Shown here: in pieces, positions 9,579 through 20,879 of the stretch | Position numbering within the stretch: the stretch's first letter is position 1 | Layout of the letters: each line of letters begins with the position of its first letter | Source: Gnetum montanum | Taxonomy: Eukaryota > Streptophyta > Gnetopsida > Gnetales > Gnetaceae | Reading direction: 5' to 3' | Assembly (NCBI GenBank): GCA_015680685.1 | Contig: MNCI01005370.1 | Coordinates: 791,124-855,123, forward strand | Length of the DNA: 64,000 nt | Position numbers and translations under genes: made by a program | The notes under the pieces: model-generated | What the model was told of the DNA's origin: nothing | The model's database searches: none | What the model saw: only the letters and a program-made list of their open reading frames with translations

Positions 9579-9912
9579 TCATACTCATTCCGTGTTTAAG
9601 GAATTTAGGGTGAAGTGATGTTAACTATGAAAGAAAGAAATAACAATAATAATTAAATAATTAAACTAAGTGAATGCTACAATGATGAAGTAATCTCGAT
9701 CTTTATTTCTAGTCATTTGCATGTCCAAGTATATCACACTCGAATAAAGGATGCCATACAATTACAATCATCACACTGCAAGCATGCACTGAGAGAGAGA
9801 GTTGAGAGAAAAATGACAAAAAGATCCTACTCTAAACTTGACTCCTAAAACTAACTAAAGACTCTTTCCTCGTGTACCTACATGTGTATTTATAGGCCCA
9901 CATAGGAACCAT

Positions 9913-9978
9913 GATATTGTATATCCGATATCGCTAATGGATGCAATATCGCGTACCCAATATTGCGTACTTGATATC
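9913..9978 (-). promoter_or_regulatory. GATATC-type array upstream of the TATA box in the LTR of B
   Basis: Five cores (GATATT, GATATC, AATATC, AATATT, GATATC) are centred near 9915, 9929, 9947, 9961 and 9975, at steps of 14, 18, 14 and 14 bp. The truncated 5' LTR keeps four at 13900-13951 with steps of 14, 18 and 14. The array is on the upstream side of TATA at about 9890 in minus-strand sense. Confidence 0.6.
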
Positions 9979-10004
9979 GCAACCCAATGAATCACGATTC
10001 ATCA

Positions 10005-10041
10005 TACCCCTACAACTGAATGAAAACTCGTCCTTAAGTCA
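10005..10041 (-). other. PPT and PPT-proximal block of element B
   Basis: On the minus strand, AAGGACGAGTTTTCATTCAG is followed by GTAGGGGTA and then the LTR start TGATGAATC. It is the same layout as in A and C. Confidence 0.75.
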
Positions 10042-10194
10042 GGATGAGAACAAATCCCATTGATTACACAATGGATAGGTATGGGATTATTGACTAATAG
10101 TGGATCCATTCATGTCGCAGTGGAGAACTCAATAGAAAAAAATTGGACAAAACCTGAAAAATGAAAAATTCCTAAAATTACAAATTTGGATGGA

Positions 10195-12986
10195 ACTCAT
10201 GTGGTTCCTAGTGGAAATGGCTCCTCCATGGGTTGCTTTCCCTTGTCTTGTCTTCCAGGTCTTGGGATGTGATGATGTTGAAGTAGTGCCTAGAGTTTTT
10301 TCTCTTTAGTTTTGGGATTCTACACCATCCATGCTGATGCTCCAATGTTTGATGAAGTCGACACCTCCCATGGGCATGGTAGTTGCGAAAACATTGTGTT
10401 TACCTTGATGTACCAGGCCACAAACAACTGTCATTCCTCCTCATATTCTTTGGCTTTATCTTTATATTCTTGAAAATCTGTAAGCCTTCAAGCCAAGTCT
10501 GTTGCAACATATTTTTGTCCTTGGTAGCTTGCTTTAACCACCTCTAATTCAAAATTTGCAACCTCCAGCTTCTGCAACATTTTCTTGTGTTCTGCAAATT
10601 CTGCTTCGTACTTAGCATAGGTGGTAGGCACCTATTTCTTGAGCTTTGTTCTTGGATGTCATACTATCAACATGGCTAGATTGGCATACCATAGATTTGC
10701 CAATTCCATGTACTTCGTAAGATCTTGAATCTGCAAGTCTCGGCTCTTAAGTTCCGCCTGTTGGGCAAATAGATAAGTGTCCAATTTGGCCCACCAATCA
10801 GTGTGTGGTGCACTAAAAGTGTTGATGTGGGCCTTTTCATATGAATCTCCTTTTCAATGATTTGTTTGTACATCCCCACCTAGTCTTGGAAGTGCTCTTT
10901 TAATTTTTCGTGATGTTTGGCCTTGTTCTGCCACATGCTTATTTTGATGGCCATCTTCTGATGGATGGTGCATACCTCTTCCATTGAGAGGGTTTGATTT
11001 TCCCTGGCCAAATGGTTCATGTCTTGGTTGATCCTGATCAGCTGTTCTCACAATCGTTGAAGATGTTCTTCGAGAACATTCTTCTATTTCTCCACAAAAG
11101 TCAACCGAAGATTGTTAGCAATAAGCTATTTGTTTTCTTCTTGTAAGGCCTTGAGTGCCTTGGTATGCGTGTAAGTTTGCACTTATGCCATGGAGACATT
11201 TGAGTTAGCCTTATCTTTTTTCTCTACCACCTTTTTATTTTCCAGTAGAAATTTGTTGAGTTGGTCCATCTTGAAGGTGTCCAACTGGTCTGCGAGAATG
11301 TATTGAGAGGGATTCTGTTGTGCTACTTGTAAGGCTACAAGCCTTTCTTGTAGTCTTGTGACTTCTGCTTTTGTGTGCTCGGCCTTGATTTCTGCCATAA
11401 CCAGCTTTCCTTTGGTGGAGATGAGGTTTGATTGTGCTACTGTAACATCTTGTGGGATGTCAAATAAGGATGTCATTACCTGTCCTATTTGTAGTAATCG
11501 ATCAAGCACATCCTGATGCTCTGCAGGAGTCAGTGAGGGACCAGCCATAGTTTGAACATCCTGTGCTATTGTGAAATTTTTTGGTGAAACAACATGGATG
11601 TTAAAAGACTCCTTGATGTGGTCTGTGACTACCTCTGTGACTCTGGCTGCATCCTGGCGTTGCATGACCACCACTGTGGCCCCTTCACTAATCTCTAGTT
11701 TCACCTAAAAGGATGCAGCATTCCCTGAAATCTGTTGTGATTAATAACTCTCCTCTTCTTCTATCTAAATGGACACCTTGCCCCTTGCACGATCTATAGA
11801 GACAATGGACCATACGATATCATCGATGACACAGAAGAGATTTGCATCATCACGACTTCCCTAACTGACCATCTTAGTGATGGCCCTGAGATTGCTCATC
11901 AACGATTGGTAGTCCTGCGACAGTGGCAGTTGATCTCGTTGGCTTGTGCTAGGCCCTACTTCTTGCTATTGACTAGGTCCCTTGCTTGGAGGTTGGATGG
12001 GCCCTACAAGTTGGGTTGCAATAGACCCCACCATCTATGCTTGCTTCTGTTCTGGCCCCAGCATCTTACTAGCAATCTTCCTTGTAGCCGGTGGCTTTAC
12101 CAATTCAGCGTATGAAGCATTTTGGGCTCTCTTGAGGACATCATTGGTGTATCCTCGAATACCAACACACTTGCACAACTTCCTGATGAGATAAGGGAAG
12201 GGCAATGCCAACTTCCCTATCTTATGTTGCTTGAACCGCCTTAAGATCTCCATGAAGTATAAATGAGGCAGGTTAGCGTTAACCTTTCCCATCAATATCA
12301 CACATCCTCTTGCTACATATGTTGAAATTCTCTTTAGTCCCTTTATAGGAAAGATTTGATAAGTTCCTATTTTAAAGTAGATTTTTTCTTCCAGCGTCAA
12401 CTCTCCATAGCTCTTGTCTTCTTTACCATACACCCTGTCTAACCAAACCTTTCGCGCATCAACATCAGAGCAGGTGGATAGACGAGCAATCTTTGGCCCC
12501 CGTATTTGGAAGGTTTAATAATTTTGAAATGGCTTGGATAGAAAAATCAATAGAAACACCATAAATGTTAACTGTGGTACCTTCTTCTTTATTGTAAAAG
12601 AATTGGTACGTTTCTCCTAAGTACTAAGCACCGCTTTCGGAGAGGATAGGCCATAATGGAGACCCCTTGAGGTGGTCCCTAACGGCCTCGGAAGTGAATT
12701 TTGTGAAAGGTCTGAAGTTCAATTCCATAATCACTGCAGCTGATGTGGACCTCTCACAGATGGCCTGGACACATTCTGGGGGCAACATGAGGTGTCGCCC
12801 TTGTTCGGGAACTACAACAGCTCCACCTTCTGCCTGTCTTGATTGCACAGTGGCAGGGGCTTCTTGATGGATACTGAATGATTGCTCCTCCTACTCTACA
12901 NCAGTAGGCATTTGCCCTCTACCTCTCCTAGGTTGCTTAAAAACACCTTGAGAGGGACCTTCTTGTTGTGCATGCTTTGGGGCCAT
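10195..12986 (-). pseudogene. ORF2 of element B: plant-transposon-domain and coiled-coil protein, broken
   Basis: The reading starts at ATG 12986-12984, preceded by GATTGTAG as in element D (26401-26408). It runs about 930 codons with several stops and at least one frameshift. The N-terminal tail is basic. A globular part at about 12850-12030 includes WPILSESGA, GVSIDFS, EEKIYFKIGTYQIFPIK and LPFPYLIRKLC. After it comes a long Glu/Lys/Gln-rich region (11704-10200) typical of coiled coil, with LTPAEHQDVLDRLLQIGQVM. The globular part recalls the 'putative plant transposon protein' domain (Pfam PF20167 from memory) found in plant retroelements. Role unknown; a structural or accessory protein is possible. 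The 173-codon stretch at 11183-11704 is the longest intact piece. Confidence 0.6.
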
Positions 12987-13666
12987 CTACAATCACATGG
13001 GGCCAATCATTAGTAAGGTTGCTTAACAAAGTTAAATTATACCTTACTTCCTACCTTAATGAGTTAATTTTGATTCCGGGTGATTTTAAAGTTGAGAGTT
13101 TTTATGGAAATGTCCCAACAAGATTTTAATATTTGGTCCACTTGCCTTAGGTGGTTTCAGAGTTTTAATTTCCTGGTATAGGTAAGGAGATGAAATTGTT
13201 TTTGGCACATGTTTATTATTGTTTTTATAACTAATTACCCTTAAAAATGTCCTTTGGCCAATGATGAATTTCAAAAAATTGATATGCAATTTGGCATGTA
13301 CCCCTCCCCCATGACTAAGTTGAACACTTCGGGTTCAAGTAGGTTCAGACGGGATGAAAATCGGAGTACCAACGAGCAAGTTACGATTCTCAAAGCAAGA
13401 GATGATCAATCGCAAGTCGTAGAAAGAAATTTGAAAAACTTCCACCACGTGAATAGTTACAAATGATGTTGACAGGCATGGGGGGTCCACGTATATATAT
13501 GTGTTTAGGACGTGATATCGCATACTTGCTAGTGGGGACCCGATATCGTGTCTTATCGAAAATAAGATGCTTGAGAAATTTACCAATTTTTTTTTTGAAA
13601 TTCCAAGGTGTAAACTGAGGACATGTAGATCAATGTAAAGGGGTCTAGGGTAATACAGCTGATTAT
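12987..13666 (-). other. Leader remnant between the truncated 5' LTR and ORF2 of element B
   Basis: Non-coding on inspection. It contains two extra GATATCG-type motifs near 13513-13553, which may be another scrap of LTR U3. No PBS was found, consistent with a deletion. A minus-strand open frame at 13335-13748 runs into LTR sequence and is not a credible gene. Confidence 0.45.
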
Positions 13667-13975
13667 GAAGGATGAAGTAATCTCTATCTTTATTTCTGCT
13701 CATGTGCGTGTCCAAGTATGTCACACTCGAATAAAGGATGCCATACAATTATAATCATCACATTGTGGGCATGCACTAAGAGAGAGAGTTGAGAGAAAAA
13801 TGACAAAAATATCCTACTCTAAAATTGACTCCTAAAACTGACTAAAGACTCCTTCCCTATGTGCCTAAATGTGTATTTATAGGCCCACACAGGAACCACG
13901 ATATCGCATATCTGATATCGTTGCTGGATGCGATATCGCGTACCCGATATTGCAACACAATGAATCATGATTCAT
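13667..13975 (-). repeat. Truncated 5' LTR of element B (U3-R side only)
   Basis: It aligns with 9691-10004 of the other LTR, including TATA (in GTGTATTTATAGGC at 13871-13884) and four GATATC-like cores. The roughly 560 bp equivalent to 9130-9690 is absent together with the PBS. Confidence 0.8.
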
Positions 13976-14513
13976 CAATTACCAAACGTTAAGTGTTATT
14001 GGGATTACCAAGAGTCATACGCATGCTCGAAGCGATCGTACTTATGTGCTTAATTAATTAACATGCATGAAAATGTAAATATTAACCAAGTACATGAAAA
14101 GTAAATTACATGGAAAGTAAATTTAATTTAAGTCAAAGTGCTACAATGAATAAGAATCAATCTTGATCTTATTTCCATTCATGGAATATGTGCAGGCACA
14201 TTGCCACTCAAATAAGACTCCATAAAACTGACTTAGATCCACTCTATGGGCACTCACTAATTGTTTTATAAGATTACAAAACAAAACTGAGAGAATTCGG
14301 CTACTCTATTGACAAAACTATGAAAAACTAATGCAAAGCTACTCAAAATTGGAGCCTGGGCGCTATATTTATAGGCCAGAGTATATACACCAAGGTTAGA
14401 TACCTACGACCAAGGCTTGATGTCATGTACCTAAGGTTGAAGTAGATAGAAAATAGTGATTCATCAGATGTCAAGGCTCTAATGTCAAGGCCAAGCAAAT
14501 CATAACTCATGAT
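13976..14513 (-). repeat. 3' LTR of element C, remaining part
   Basis: Continuation of 8772-9129 after element B. It matches about 19515-20052 of the 5' LTR, including the TATA-type CTATATTTATAGGC on the plus strand at about 14361-14374. Instead of GATATC palindromes, the U3 part carries TCAAGGC-type words such as ATGTCAAGGC. The outer end TCATGAG has lost the usual TG. Confidence 0.82.
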
Positions 14514-14546
14514 ACCCCCATGGCTGAATGAAAACTCGTCCTCGAG
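14514..14546 (-). other. PPT and PPT-proximal block of element C
   Basis: On the minus strand, AACTCGAGGACGAGTTTTC, ATTCAGCC and ATGGGGGTA lead into the 3' LTR. It is almost identical in layout to element A at 998-1033. Confidence 0.8.
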
Positions 14547-16600
14547 TTAAACAAAATGAGGAAAAAGTTTCTTATAAAATATTTGGAAGGTATGGAATTA
14601 TTGACTGATATGAAAACTATTGATTGAATTTGAGTGCCACATTATAGAATTTTATTCAAGTGGATGCATACAAAATGATAGAGTGATAAAAAGACTAGCT
14701 AGAAATTGAAGATTACAAAATTTGTAGAGGTCCTTAAAAATCTGTTAAAGATGATTCTTGTTATTGTCGCTAGCAATAGTAAACTTTTAACCTTGATTGT
14801 TATGTTGGTGCTTCTCTGGTTATGCAAAACATTCTTGAAGGATAGACTGAAATTTCTTCTTATTGCCCCATGGATCTAGCAAACATGTGAAGCTGGAGCT
14901 GCTATCTTGTATGTGCTATGATGTGTCCATGGTCATATCCTTCATTTTTCCTCTCTTGACTTTGTTTTTGTGCCTAGAAAAAGACCTTCTTCCTTAGATT
15001 TTTCTTTTAGCATCACCTATAGTCACCAAAGGATCAACATTAACTATGGTAAATGTTCCTTAATAGTTAACCCTTGTCAGTTCCCTTAGTTTTCATTTAA
15101 GCACAAGGTGATTATAGCATAGTCTATCCAAGGCTATGAGGTAACTAAAATCATTAAGTTGTTCACATTATTTGGATCAATTACTATTAGTTATCATGAT
15201 GTTTGAAAATAGGATGTTAGAAAAATTTCAAAAATTCTACAGCAGGCATCCCTAGGCCCCATGACTAATAAGCATAACTTTGGAAGCAGATAGGTTTTTG
15301 AATAATTGAAACCAAAGGTCTAATTCAAAAGATGGCCAAGAAATATTAATGGATATGGAAATAGAAAAGTAAGAAAAATTAATGAAACAGATGAGAAGTA
15401 GTCCCAAAATCATGCATAAATTCAGAGAAATCGTCATTGATATTTTAGAAGATGCGAAGATTAGTTCAAAGCCATGATCAAAAAAAAGTTATGCAAGTGG
15501 GTCCTCCCCAAAGTAGGCTCTTGCCATAATGTTCTTGCATAACCACTTTTGTAGATGTCTGTGGGCACCAAAGAAGTTAAATGTAGACCATGTCTTTGTT
15601 CCAAACAGCACACAACTACCATGGTTAGGATGTTGCACTATACTACACAAAACCAAAAGACTCATAATCGCATGCAGTGGTGAGGTGAATAATGGAATGA
15701 GAAGGGATTGCAAAGATTAATATGTAAGGTACTTAACCATGTCCACAATAGGTTCTTGTGAAAAGTGTGATTAAAATGATCAACATACCTATCTATCCAA
15801 GTTCTAACCAAGTCCATATCATGAACAATGATCTCGCATTGATGTGTTCCATCCTGCCAACCACCATGAATCCATAACCACCACAAAGAACAATCATCAC
15901 TCCAAAAAGAGAAGAAAAGAGAAGAAGGAAAGAATGACCTTAGTTAGAGGGGTGCCTTCAAGCATGGGTAACATGTCTTTCTAGCCCCATAACTAGTGCT
16001 TGTAGCCCATTATTGTGTCTAAGGGGTGTCCTTTGAATTTCCATTATTGTTTTTATTTTTTTCTTCTTCTTTTTTTTATTTTTTTTTATTTTCATTTTTC
16101 ATTTTTTTGGATGGAAACCACACCATGAAAAGACAAAGCTTCATTTTTATTGGTCAACAAGGGAGTGATGATACATTCCAAGAGAAGTCATAAACCACAT
16201 GAAGGAACTGAAGAAGAGAATCCAACAAGTCCCCTTAATCATCCCCTCTTTCTTCAAGGTACAATGATCATTGATTAATTTTAGTTTCATAAAGGAAGAA
16301 CCAAATTGTTTCTATAGAAAAGACCTTTTATCTAAAGAACTGGAGGGATGGATGAGGTGTTCTCACTACTTTACACAATTACTTAACCAATCATCTTGAT
16401 AGCACAGCACAAAAAATCCAACACAAAGTGCTGACTTCTGCATCATGACTTCAAAATTTTATTAAGAAAAACATTAAATACATTCATAAAACATACATAG
16501 AATGACTCAAGAAAAGAGAAAATTTATAAAGAAATGAAAAATATTACGAGATGAAAAAAATACGAAGAATTAGAAAATTCCAGAATTGATAAGAAAATCA
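14547..16600 (-). other. Non-coding spacer of element C
   Basis: This spacer matches element E: 14650-15480 resembles 29500-30340, and 15490-15900 resembles 30340-30730, including a shared TCCTCCCCAAAGTA(G/A)GCTCTTG. A T-rich tract lies at 16048-16110. In E the equivalent sequence leads into ORF2, whereas here it leads directly to the PPT. No ORF with recognisable features was seen; the short frames at 15252-15886 are not conserved proteins. Confidence 0.6.
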
Positions 16601-18870
16601 ATTACTTCTATGCATCTTTGAGACAATTTTATATTCTCATTTTCAAGCCACTAGGTGTCTTGTGGTTTAGTGGCTATTGTATAGATTGGATTTTGCTTAC
16701 ACACTTGCTCCTAACTTTATGGTGGGCCAGTATAGGTTTGTGTTAATATTTCAAACTTCCAACCCACAATTTCACCCTTTATCATTATTGATGATGCATG
16801 GATTCTTCTATCTCTCCACAATGATAGGTGTATCGTTTATGTCTTGTGTTGGAGCGGTGATGGTTATTAGCTTTTGTGTATGATTAGGAGACATTAGTTT
16901 TCTAAGGAAGGTAGTTACATTAGATTGGCCTTGTGCTGGTTCAAGTAATGTAGTAGGTCCATGAGTGTTTTGCTTCAGCTTATGGCCTTTCCTCCAGAAA
17001 GAATGTTTTCGAGACTTTGGTTGAGATCTACTAGCGTTATCATTTATGTGTATGTTCATAGCACAAGTGGCATTCTCTCATTGATGTTGTGATGCTGAAC
17101 CTTTTTGTGTTGTTGGAGGTGACATATGATGGAGGTGAGTATGAGAATATTGAGGATATCATGCAGGGTGAGAGGTGTGAGGTGGTGATCTCATATAAGA
17201 TGTTGTGGGATAATGATATTTAGAAGAGTGGTAGTGGTGATTTGAGGTAGTGGAAGTAGAACTAGTTGGCAAAACATGGTGTTGAACTTGGTTGGTAGGA
17301 AGGATATGGCTAGTTTGGTGGTGACCTTCCCCACGACTATGGTTGTTGCCACTCTGGTTGATGCCAATGTTGAGGTTGGTAATAAGTCCTCATAGGTTAG
17401 TACGGTTGGTTTTGGGGTTGTCTAAAATTACTGCATGGAAGAGGAAATATCCTGGGCATGTACTTCTATAAAAACTTTGGATTTTATGCACCAACCCAAT
17501 ACTCTTGTAGATGCAACAAGATTGGGCAATGGCCCTTTGGATGGTCATATAGGCAAATGTCACATCCACCATCCTTTTCAGTGGTTGAGCCTATAGCCTC
17601 TTCTTCTACAACCATTTCCCCTTCTTACTGAAAAGTGTTCCTAGTTATTTCTTAGTTCTTTTTCCTCCTTTTCTTGTGATCACTTGATTCGTTTTGTGCT
17701 ACTCTCTCTTCTATGATTTCTACATAAGTTTTAACTTTCTCATTCATCCCTTCCAACATCTTGCCAAGCTTTGCTTCAAGCTCATTGATAAAATTTTGTA
17801 TTGACAAAGTTTTTTGTAATATCATCTCATTGAGAGATATCTCTTTTTCCTCATCATAGATATGGATCCTTTTCTTTTGAAGAGTTTGATCCCAGTTTTT
17901 TTCCTCTACATTCTCTTGTCTACATAGCTCTCCTTCTTCTTTTTCCACACGCTTGATTAACTCTTTGATTTGATGGGCTCATAGCTTGTATATTTGACTT
18001 GGAGCATACATCCCAAGGGTCTCCCTTGTTTCATTATGAAGCCCATCTATGATATGGAAAAGTGCCTTTTCTCAGAGAAACCATGGCCTGGGCATCTATG
18101 TAGTAGTGAATAGTATCTTTCCAAGGCCACTTCCAAGGGTTCATGATTTTCTTTCTTCCACTCTTGGATTTTTCTCCTCAAGTTGGACACCCTTGCATAG
18201 GTTTGGTATTTTTTGTTGAAAATTTCCAACATTATGGACCTTCGTCGGATTAAATTTGGTTTCAATGATCTATACCACACATTGGCTTCATCGATTAGTG
18301 TCTTAGGAAATAGCTTAAGCTTTTGCCATCCATTTTCAATATTGTACAAGGCACAAGCATCATGGAAGGCTTGTATATGATGTTGTGAATCTGAGTTGTA
18401 GCCTCTTGAAAATTTAGAAATATTGTTTATATTAAGCCTGGGTAAGCAACTATGCCTACGATGCTTGTGAGGTATCTTAATTACCTCCATGATCTCCATT
18501 AGGCTCTTAGTGGCCAACAAGGATTCATCATCATCAGACAAGTTGTGATGAAAATTTCTATCTTTATTCATTTCATTGTGATGATCTTGTTTTTGATCCT
18601 TGTGATATCTTTGATTTTGCCCTTGGGTTCGACTTCTATCTTTATCTTAACCTCATAGTAGAGCTCTATTTCTATACCTATGTTCATCTTCATTAGAACT
18701 AGATGTTGAAGAGGAAGAGGAAGATGAGGAACTAGGAGAATTGTCATGGCTTTTATAGTTCTCCCCTTGATCCCTTGATTTATCTTGTCTATGTTAGAAG
18801 AGGTCCTAGGCCTTGAAGCCATCCTTAATCTAGGACTTACTCCATCTCCTCTAGCATTGTCTGCACTAGT
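16601..18870 (-). pseudogene. gag and post-gag remnant of element C
   Basis: The minus-strand gag has a 174-codon uninterrupted piece (18571-18047) covering the conserved capsid-like region. Landmarks shared with G, H and D include LNINNISKFSRGYNSD, IQAFHDACAL, WQKLKLFPK and RYYSLLHRCPGHG. A frameshift near 18047 is followed by a Lys/Glu-rich piece (17948-17652), a zinc-knuckle-like CDICLYDHPKGPLP near 17560-17520, a Pro/Gln-rich stretch near 17390-17270, and a short post-gag piece (17059-16808). The protease active site is missing, apparently deleted. Gag would package element RNA; this copy is not functional. Confidence 0.75.
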
Positions 18871-19138
18871 TGAACGAAGTCTTTGAGTGTAGTAAGTGTC
18901 TAAATGAGCATAGGAAACCCTTACTTAAGGTTTTTCACTCCAATTTTCATCAGTATATATCCTATCATTTCTTCTATGAGTGTTTTCATCATATGATGCA
19001 TTATGGGTCCTATGTGAACAAGACATGGTTTTGTTTGATAATGTGTGTGACTGAAAATATTAATGTTTGTTAAGATATATATCGTTAATACCATTATAGT
19101 GATCATGTATAATATAACTAATCTAGATAACTAGCACC

Positions 19139-19157
19139 ATCCCTAGTGACGGTGCCA
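19139..19157 (-). other. Degraded primer-binding site of element C
   Basis: On the minus strand the stretch after the 5' LTR reads TTGGCACCGTCACTAGGG, a mutated form of the intact site in element G (TGGCGCCGTTACCGGAGAC). This PBS type is usual for Athila-like elements and is thought to use tRNA-Asp. It fixes the orientation of element C. Confidence 0.72.
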
Positions 19158-19158
19158 A

Positions 19159-20052
19159 TGATGAGCCACAAGGTACCCCTATGCCCAATCATATGAATCA
19201 CAAGCATTCATGCATAATCTGGTCGAATTCCATGGATGGGACTAGTTGTGGCATCTAGATCACTATGGCTTGATCACAGTTCACTATCTTCCCACTTGGA
19301 CTAGCAGTAGCTTTGTCATGTATGGTTTAGTCCAGAGTGAGGCATATGATTTTTATTATTTTATATTTTATTATTCTATTATCAACAATAGGTTGAAACT
19401 CAATTTATAATCAATTCAACTAATATACTTGCTAATTAATAATCAACTACCCTAACATAAGTATCTGATCCCACTTCCTATGCATATCCTGAACACATAT
19501 AAGACTGCTAGGTTACTAAACGTTAAGCATTGCTGGGATTAAGAAGAGTCATACACATGCTCAAAGCAATCGTACTTATGTGCTTAATTAATTAACATGC
19601 ATGAAAATGTAAACATTAACTAAGTACATGAAAAGTAAATTACATGGAAAGTAAATTTAATCTAAGTCAAAGTGCTACAATGAATAAGAATCAATCTCAA
19701 TCTTATTACCATTCATGGAATATGTCTAGGTACATTGCCACTAGAATAATACTCCATACAACTAACTCAAATCTACTTTGTGGGCACTCACGGACTATTC
19801 TGTAAGATTACGAACTAAAACTGCAAGAATTTGGCTACTCTATTGACAAAACTATGAAAAACTTATGCAAAACTACTTAAAACTAAAGCCTAGGTGCTAT
19901 ATTTATAGGCGAAATTATATATGTCAATGTTAGATACCCAACATCTCAGCCACACCCCGATGTCACGTACTCAACGTTAGAGTATACATAAAACAATGAT
20001 TCATCAAATGTCAAGGCTTTGATGTCAAGGCCAGGCAAATCATGACTCATTA
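19159..20052 (-). repeat. 5' LTR of element C
   Basis: 894 bp, from the conserved end block (AAGGTACCCC on the plus strand at 19170-19179) to CATGACTCATTA at 20041-20052. It pairs with the split 3' LTR. The minus-strand TATA is at about 19898-19907. Followed by GCAGT, the near-duplicate of GTAGT before the element. Confidence 0.85.
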
Positions 20053-20706
20053 GCAGTTGACCAGAATCTTTATTCGAGTAAATTGTACTTGAACATAGTT
20101 TATAACTGGCAATAATGATCAAGATTGTTTCACATCATTGTAGCATTCCTTAGTTCTTTTATCCCATTGTTTACCTAGCATAATTTTGTTACTTTCCTAG
20201 TTTAATCATTTACATTTTAAAGCACTTTTCTTTTCATGTATACTAGTTAAGCTAAATGGGTATGACTAGTTTTGAGCACTAAGTATGATTTCTTGGTAAC
20301 CTAGTAGTGGTCTTGCTTGATTCTCTTAATAGTAATTCCACTTAGTAGTCCCAGTGAAAATCACATAAGCCTAAGGCATATATAGTAGACTAGGATTGGA
20401 TATTCATCACTCCAGGTTAGGATAGATTGGTATTTTCATTGTTATTAGACTTAGACTTGTAATCTCATTTTAATCATGTTTACCATTAGGAGCATTAAGA
20501 GCCCTACAACATCATCTATCACATGCCTCACTGAGAGTTAAACCATACGTTCAGATTTCACTAACTCAAAGTGGGAAGACAATGATCCCTAAACTTAACA
20601 TCAACTACTAGCATAATTACATTGTCCATCCTTGGATTACAATTTGGTCATGTGCAAACACTCATGACTTCTATGGTAGAGTGTTGGGATTACTCATGAC
20701 TCATCA
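20053..20706 (+). repeat. 5' LTR of element D, second part
   Basis: Starts with CTTTATTCGAGTAAATTG at 20069 (family R/U5 landmark), then a leader module with arms CTAGT 20266-20270 and ACTAG 20389-20393, and ends ACTCATGACTCATCA. The PBS follows at 20708. Confidence 0.8.
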
Positions 20707-20707
20707 T

Positions 20708-20726
20708 TGGTGCTACTGTTGGAGAT
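20708..20726 (+). other. Degraded primer-binding site of element D
   Basis: TGGTGCTACTGTTGGAGAT directly follows the LTR end after one T, in the same place and with the same ends as the intact PBS of element G. Confidence 0.68.
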
Positions 20727-20879
20727 GTGTTAATGTGTGCTAAGTAGTTGATCTTATAAAGTTCATTGTATTAAGAACCAAAAAGTTTATCTTTTACATC
20801 TTTAATCAATTTTAATACCACACACACCAAAGAACTACAAAAGAGTAATGATAAAACACACAGTGATGAAGACTAGAGC

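Larger units (their letters stand above)
9130..10004 (-). repeat. 3' LTR of element B
   Basis: On the minus strand it runs from TGATGAATCG at 10004 to the conserved end block at 9130. It contains five GATATC-like cores (9913-9978), a TATA box in CCTATAAATAC (about 9886-9896), a segment with CTTTATTCGAGTG near 9731-9743, and a leader module with arms CTTAATCAT (9570-9578) and ATGATTAAG (9461-9469). Its outer end reads TGATTAG in plus-strand order instead of TGATGAG. Confidence 0.87.
9130..13975 (-). mobile_element. Element B: ORF2-only non-autonomous LTR element nested in the LTR of C
   Basis: The 3' LTR is at 9130-10004 (875 bp), followed by the PPT block (10005-10041), then ORF2 (12986 down to about 10195), a non-coding leader remnant, and a truncated 5' LTR (about 13667-13975). 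Flanks GTTAC (9125-9129) and ATTAC (13976-13980) are a near-perfect 5-bp target duplication. There is no gag, protease, RT or integrase. The U5 part of the 5' LTR and the PBS are missing, so a deletion followed insertion. It is the youngest layer of the nest. Confidence 0.87.
8772..20052 (-). mobile_element. Element C: gag-protease non-autonomous LTR element, hosting element B
   Basis: This is a structurally complete minus-strand element. The 5' LTR is at 19159-20052 (894 bp), the PBS at about 19139-19157, gag at about 18870-17100, a truncated post-gag part down to about 16600, a non-coding spacer at 16600-14530, a PPT block at 14514-14546, and the 3' LTR at 8772-14513 (about 891 bp once element B is removed). 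Flanking duplications are GTAGT/GCAGT, one mismatch. No reverse transcriptase, integrase or ORF2 is present. The LTRs have clearly diverged, so the copy is old. Confidence 0.85.

Noticed and set aside
13335-13748. 137-codon minus-strand frame near the truncated LTR of B
   Set aside because: It spans the LTR boundary and contains LTR words such as the reverse complement of CTTTATTTCTGCTCATG, so it is non-coding.
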